Source: a bacterium (GTDB taxonomy: Bacteria; SZUA-79; Acidulodesulfobacterales; Acidulodesulfobacteraceae). From it: 8,833 nt of DNA. The DNA lies in NCBI GenBank assembly GCA_021799935.1, contig JAJYZM010000029.1:1-8833 (forward strand), in the 5' to 3' direction. Under the pieces are notes generated by a model. That model had not been told where the DNA came from. It saw nothing but the letters and a program-made list of their open reading frames with translations, and searched no databases. Each line of letters opens with the position of its first letter. The stretch's first letter is position 1. The position numbers and the translations under genes are program-made. Below are positions 5,412-8,833 of this stretch, in pieces.

Positions 5412-8400
5412 ATGAATAAAAATTTCAGCGCTAAAATTACCGAATATTTTATAGAAAACAAGATAACGCTTTTATTAATCCTTTTTAGTATAGGATTCGG
5501 GATAATAGCGGTTCTTCTTACGCCGAGGCAGTATAATCCGCAGATTATAGTTCCGGCGGCAAACGTAATAGTCAGATTTCCGGGAGCGAGCGGCGAGCAG
5601 GTTAAAAACCTTGTAACAAAGCCGTTAGAAAGAAAAATGTGGCAGATTCCGGGAGTTAAGCACGTTTACTCGATATCGATGAACTCCGAATCCATAGTTA
5701 CCGTCCAGTTTCATGTTAACGCAAGCCGCGATAAAAGCTTAGTAGATATATATAATAAAGTATTTTCAAACCTCGATGAAATTCCTAAGGGCGCAATGAG
5801 GCCGCTCATTAAGCCTATAGACGTAAACCATGTGCCTATTTTAAATATCACGTTATGGAGCAAAAAATATAATGCGGGTTATCTTACGACTATCGCAGGC
5901 AGGATATTAGACAGGCTAGATTCGGTTAAAGGAACGGGGGTCACTCTTTTAAACGGCGCAAGATACAAACAGCTCAACGTTTATCTTAATCCGGTAAAGA
6001 TGGCGGGATATAACGTTTCTCCGTTAATGATAGCGCAGGAGCTTAAAGGAACTAATATAAACATTCCGTCAGGTTTTCTTCAGAAAAACAATAAAAAAAT
6101 GTTTCTGACGGCAGGCGGATATTTTCACCATGTAAGTTCGGTAGAAAACTTTATAATATCCGTTTATAACGGAAAACCCGTTTATCTTAAAGACGTAGCA
6201 AAGATTAAATATTCGTATAAGCCGTTAAATTTTTTATCGGAAATAGGATTCGGAAATAACTACAGAAAAATTAATGCAAACGACAGGGTTATTGCAGATT
6301 CCAAGGGTATTTATCCTGCGGTAACCATAGCGGTCGCAAAAAGAAGAGGAAAGAACGCGGTTACGGTCGTAAACAACGTTCTTGAAAAGTTTCATAAAAT
6401 AGCCGAAACAAGCCTTCCTGCAGGCGTTCACTATACTATAACCAGAAACGACGGAAAAAAAGCAAACAATGCCGTTAATAAATTGCTGTTTCATCTTATA
6501 ATAAGCATAGTCATAGTAATAGCTCTCCTTTTAATAATATTGGGCTGGAGAGAAGCTTTCATAGTCGCTTTTACGATTCCGCTAATGCTGTTTCTTACCC
6601 TCGGCATAGCTTATATTTTCCATCAGACTTTAAACAGGATTACTTTGTTCGCCTTAATTCTTTCGCTTGGGCTTTTGGTCGATAACGCCATAGTAGTCAT
6701 AGATAACATAGAAAGGGTTTTTTCAAAAGAAAGAAATATACTTCCCGCTTATGCGGTGGATGCCGTAAACGAAATAGGCAATCCTAATTTTTTTGCTACT
6801 CTTGCGGTTATATCATCCTTTATTCCAATGCTTTTCGTAACGGGAATGATGGGTCCTTATATGAGGCCTATCCCTTTTAACGTTCCGATAGCGATGCTCG
6901 TTTCTTTGTTTGTAGCCCTAACCGTAGTTCCGTGGTTTTACCTTAAACTTATGGCAAACGAAAGGGGAATGGCGCTGATTCGCAAAAAAGAATTAAAAGA
7001 GCACGGCAAAGACGGCAAAAAAGGCCTATATGCCAAAATATTAATGCCTCTGCTTTTAAATAAGAAGAAAAGATATATATTTATGTCGGCCGTCGTAATT
7101 TTATTTATTATAGCTATGTCTCTTCCGGTTTTAAAAATAGTAAAATTTAAAATGCTTCCCGTCGCAAATACCAACACTTTTTTGATTACGATAAACAAGC
7201 GTCCCGGTTCTACTTTTCAGGATACCAATATCGCCACTATGCAGATAGTAAATTATTTAAAGCGCATAAAACAGGTAAAAAATTACGTGGTTACGGTAGG
7301 AACGCCGTCGGTCATCGATTTTTCGGGACTTTTGAGAGGCGCTAATTTTAGAAACGCAAGCTGGTTCTCGGAAATAAGGGTCAACCTGATAGATAAAGAC
7401 AAAAGAAACACATCTTCCCATCGCCTTGTTTTAAACATTCTTCCCGACGTGCATAAAATCGGAAAAGAATATAATGCTACGGTAAAGGTTTTGGAAAGCC
7501 CGCCCGGACCTCCGGTAAAATCGACGATAGTAGCGGAAATTTACGGTAAAAATTACAACGAGCAGGAAAAACTTTCAAAAATAGTAGAAGATAGGATGAA
7601 AAAAACGAGGGGGGTTACCGACGTAAATTCCTCATATAAGCGCCGGATAAAAAAGACGGCGGTCATCGTTAGAAGAAGAAAGGCGTCGATGCTGGGAATA
7701 AGCACCGAAATGATTGCGCAGTCCCTTTATCTTTTAAACAACGGAATGAGCGTAGGAACTATTCATAAAAAAGGGCACCTGCATCAGGAAGATATTTTTT
7801 TACGGATGCCCGGTTCTTTCAGAACAGGGGTAAGCGGCTTATCGGGCATCTGGATATATGCGCCTTCTGCCGGCAGATTAGTGCCTTTAAATTCGGTGAT
7901 AAAAATAAAGCGCGGGTATCTGCATAATATGATTTACGAAAGAGATTTAAAGCCTTTAGTTTACGTTTACGGCAAAGTTGTAAAAAGAAGCCCTATGTAT
8001 GCAAACTTAGATCTTTTTCTGCATTTTTTGAAGCATCCTCTTCCTGCAGGCTATCGTATAAGGTGGGGCGGAGAATGGCATCTTACCCTTAAGGTATTCG
8101 CACAGCTCGGCGCGGCAATGGGAATAGCAATTCTTCTTATTTATATACTTTTGGTAGGCTATACCGGTTCTTTTATCATCCCTTTAATACTTATGGGGGC
8201 GATTCCTCTTGAAATGATAGGCATAATGCCGGGATTCTCCTTGATAAGAGTTTATTTTACCGCTACTTCTATGATAGGGGCGATTGCCTTGTCCGGCATA
8301 GTTATAAGAAATTCTTTACTTTTATTGGAATTTATTAACGACAGAAAAAAAGAAGGGAATAATATCATAGATTCGCTGGTAGAAGCGGGGGCAATGAGGG

Positions 8401-8603
8401 CAAGACCTATTATAATAACCGCTCTTGCGGTTATATTCGGTTCAGCGATACTCGTAACCGACCCGGTATGGAACGGCCTGGCGTGGGCGCTCATTTTCGG
8501 GATGTTAGCTTCTACTACGTTAACGCTTGTCGTAATTCCAGTGCTATATTATATGGTAGAAGGAAGAAGATGGCATAAAGAAGACGTTCACGATAATTTA
8601 TAA
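5412..8603 (+). CDS. RND-family efflux transporter, inner-membrane permease subunit
   Basis: This is a 1063-residue proton-driven export pump of the AcrB/HAE superfamily. It has the family's two-fold architecture. TM1 (about 19-37) is followed by a large periplasmic porter loop, then a TM2-6 bundle from about 357 to 512. TM7 (about 553-577) precedes a second periplasmic loop, then a TM8-12 bundle from about 893 to 1049. TM4 carries LGLLVDNAIVVIDNIER, keeping the first proton-relay Asp (Asp424) but with Asn425 in place of the second Asp of AcrB. TM10 has GIVIRNSLLLLEF with Arg966 where AcrB has Lys940. TM11 begins RARPIIITALA. The MLP motif after TM7 is at 581-583. The start is certain because an in-frame TAA immediately precedes the ATG; the AAGGAG at 5395-5400 is a rather long 11 nt away. 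The substrate (drug, metal, lipid or solvent) cannot be read from the sequence. It partners with the upstream adaptor; no outer-membrane factor gene is in the window. Confidence 0.96.
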   Translation: MNKNFSAKITEYFIENKITLLLILFSIGFGIIAVLLTPRQYNPQIIVPAANVIVRFPGASGEQVKNLVTKPLERKMWQIPGVKHVYSISMNSESIVTVQFHVNASRDKSLVDIYNKVFSNLDEIPKGAMRPLIKPIDVNHVPILNITLWSKKYNAGYLTTIAGRILDRLDSVKGTGVTLLNGARYKQLNVYLNPVKMAGYNVSPLMIAQELKGTNINIPSGFLQKNNKKMFLTAGGYFHHVSSVENFIISVYNGKPVYLKDVAKIKYSYKPLNFLSEIGFGNNYRKINANDRVIADSKGIYPAVTIAVAKRRGKNAVTVVNNVLEKFHKIAETSLPAGVHYTITRNDGKKANNAVNKLLFHLIISIVIVIALLLIILGWREAFIVAFTIPLMLFLTLGIAYIFHQTLNRITLFALILSLGLLVDNAIVVIDNIERVFSKERNILPAYAVDAVNEIGNPNFFATLAVISSFIPMLFVTGMMGPYMRPIPFNVPIAMLVSLFVALTVVPWFYLKLMANERGMALIRKKELKEHGKDGKKGLYAKILMPLLLNKKKRYIFMSAVVILFIIAMSLPVLKIVKFKMLPVANTNTFLITINKRPGSTFQDTNIATMQIVNYLKRIKQVKNYVVTVGTPSVIDFSGLLRGANFRNASWFSEIRVNLIDKDKRNTSSHRLVLNILPDVHKIGKEYNATVKVLESPPGPPVKSTIVAEIYGKNYNEQEKLSKIVEDRMKKTRGVTDVNSSYKRRIKKTAVIVRRRKASMLGISTEMIAQSLYLLNNGMSVGTIHKKGHLHQEDIFLRMPGSFRTGVSGLSGIWIYAPSAGRLVPLNSVIKIKRGYLHNMIYERDLKPLVYVYGKVVKRSPMYANLDLFLHFLKHPLPAGYRIRWGGEWHLTLKVFAQLGAAMGIAILLIYILLVGYTGSFIIPLILMGAIPLEMIGIMPGFSLIRVYFTATSMIGAIALSGIVIRNSLLLLEFINDRKKEGNNIIDSLVEAGAMRARPIIITALAVIFGSAILVTDPVWNGLAWALIFGMLASTTLTLVVIPVLYYMVEGRRWHKEDVHDNL

Positions 8604-8625
8604 ATATCAATAAAAGAGGTGGATT

Positions 8626-8833
8626 ATGTCTATAAGATTCGATTGTAAAAACGGCTCGTTAGCCGAAATAGATATTGATTTAGGCGGCAAAAATACGTTC
8701 GATATAACCGGAATGAACGAACTAATAAAAATTTTCGAAGGAAATATAGAAAAAGAAATAGAACTGAAAGCAATTTTAATAAAAAGCTCCAATCCGGATT
8801 ATTTTGCGACCGGACCGGAAATCAAGGAAATTG
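8626..8833 (+). CDS. Crotonase-fold protein (enoyl-CoA hydratase/isomerase-like), 3'-partial
   Basis: The frame from the ATG at 8626 stays open to the window end (69 codons plus one base). A ribosome binding site, GAGGTG at 8616-8621, lies 4 nt from the ATG. The protein begins MSIRFDCKNGSLAEIDID. The segment KAILIKSSNPDYFATGPEIKEI matches the first oxyanion-hole region of the crotonase superfamily, normally written (V)VLTG-(x)-FCAGADLKEM. The usual GAD is replaced by GPE. The N-terminal layout (strand, then a helix around MNELIKIFEG, then the ILIKSS strand) also fits. The second half, with the catalytic Glu residues and trimerisation helices, lies beyond the window, so hydratase, isomerase or another activity cannot be told apart. 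It starts 22 bp after the pump gene on the same strand with no promoter between, so it is probably read through from the efflux operon. Confidence 0.72.
   Translation, partial: MSIRFDCKNGSLAEIDIDLGGKNTFDITGMNELIKIFEGNIEKEIELKAILIKSSNPDYFATGPEIKEI

Noticed and set aside
6234..8494. Minus-strand open frames within the RND pump gene
   Set aside because: They are antisense shadows of a full-length pump gene with clear family motifs and lack ribosome sites.
8607..8792. 61-codon minus-strand frame at the window end
   Set aside because: It is antisense to the crotonase-like frame starting at 8626, which has a good ribosome site and a recognisable family motif.

Overview
This is an AT-rich window from a Gram-negative, probably motile bacterium. 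The evidence is a lipoprotein-anchored RND efflux system, a two-TM methyl-accepting chemotaxis protein and good E. coli-like -35/-10 boxes. The proteins are rich in Lys and Ile. This, with a dispersed-type repeat around a GTCATTGC core, recalls low-GC deltaproteobacterial or related lineages (Acidulodesulfobacterales-like would be my guess). That placement is weak and rests on memory, not on a marker gene.

Layout. 1-474 (+) is a DUF29-family protein whose first few codons lie before the window. 475-732 has no intact gene, but 554-690 (-) holds the broken C-terminal end of a tyrosine recombinase (phage-type integrase). It lies just downstream of an intact tRNA-Asn(GUU) at 733-808 (-), which has its own near-consensus promoter at 846-874. 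Together these look like the scar of an old integrative element at a tRNA gene. A rho-independent terminator at 887-924 (-) closes the chemotaxis receptor gene at 1027-2727 (-).

The intergenic region 2728-2951 is divergent. It carries a FliA-like site towards the receptor, dyad and direct repeats in the middle, and a clear sigma-70 promoter towards a two-gene operon. That operon is a 4-oxalocrotonate-tautomerase-like protein (2952-3164) overlapping by 4 bp a type I 3-dehydroquinate dehydratase, aroD (3161-4030). Both proteins lack a residue considered catalytic in their family archetypes.

After a REP/MITE-like repeat remnant (4033-4099) and a promoter (4142-4169) come an RND periplasmic adaptor lipoprotein (4274-5326) and an RND inner-membrane pump (5412-8603). 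A possible internal promoter between them has a perfect 14-bp palindrome over its -35 region. No TolC-type outer-membrane factor is visible. The window ends in the first 69 codons of a crotonase-fold (enoyl-CoA hydratase/isomerase-like) gene from 8626, which follows the pump closely enough to be in the same transcript.

I found no CRISPR array, defence system or clearly novel multi-gene system. The most interesting signals are the integrase scar beside the tRNA, the coupled tautomerase/dehydratase pair with altered active sites, and the regulatory palindromes.
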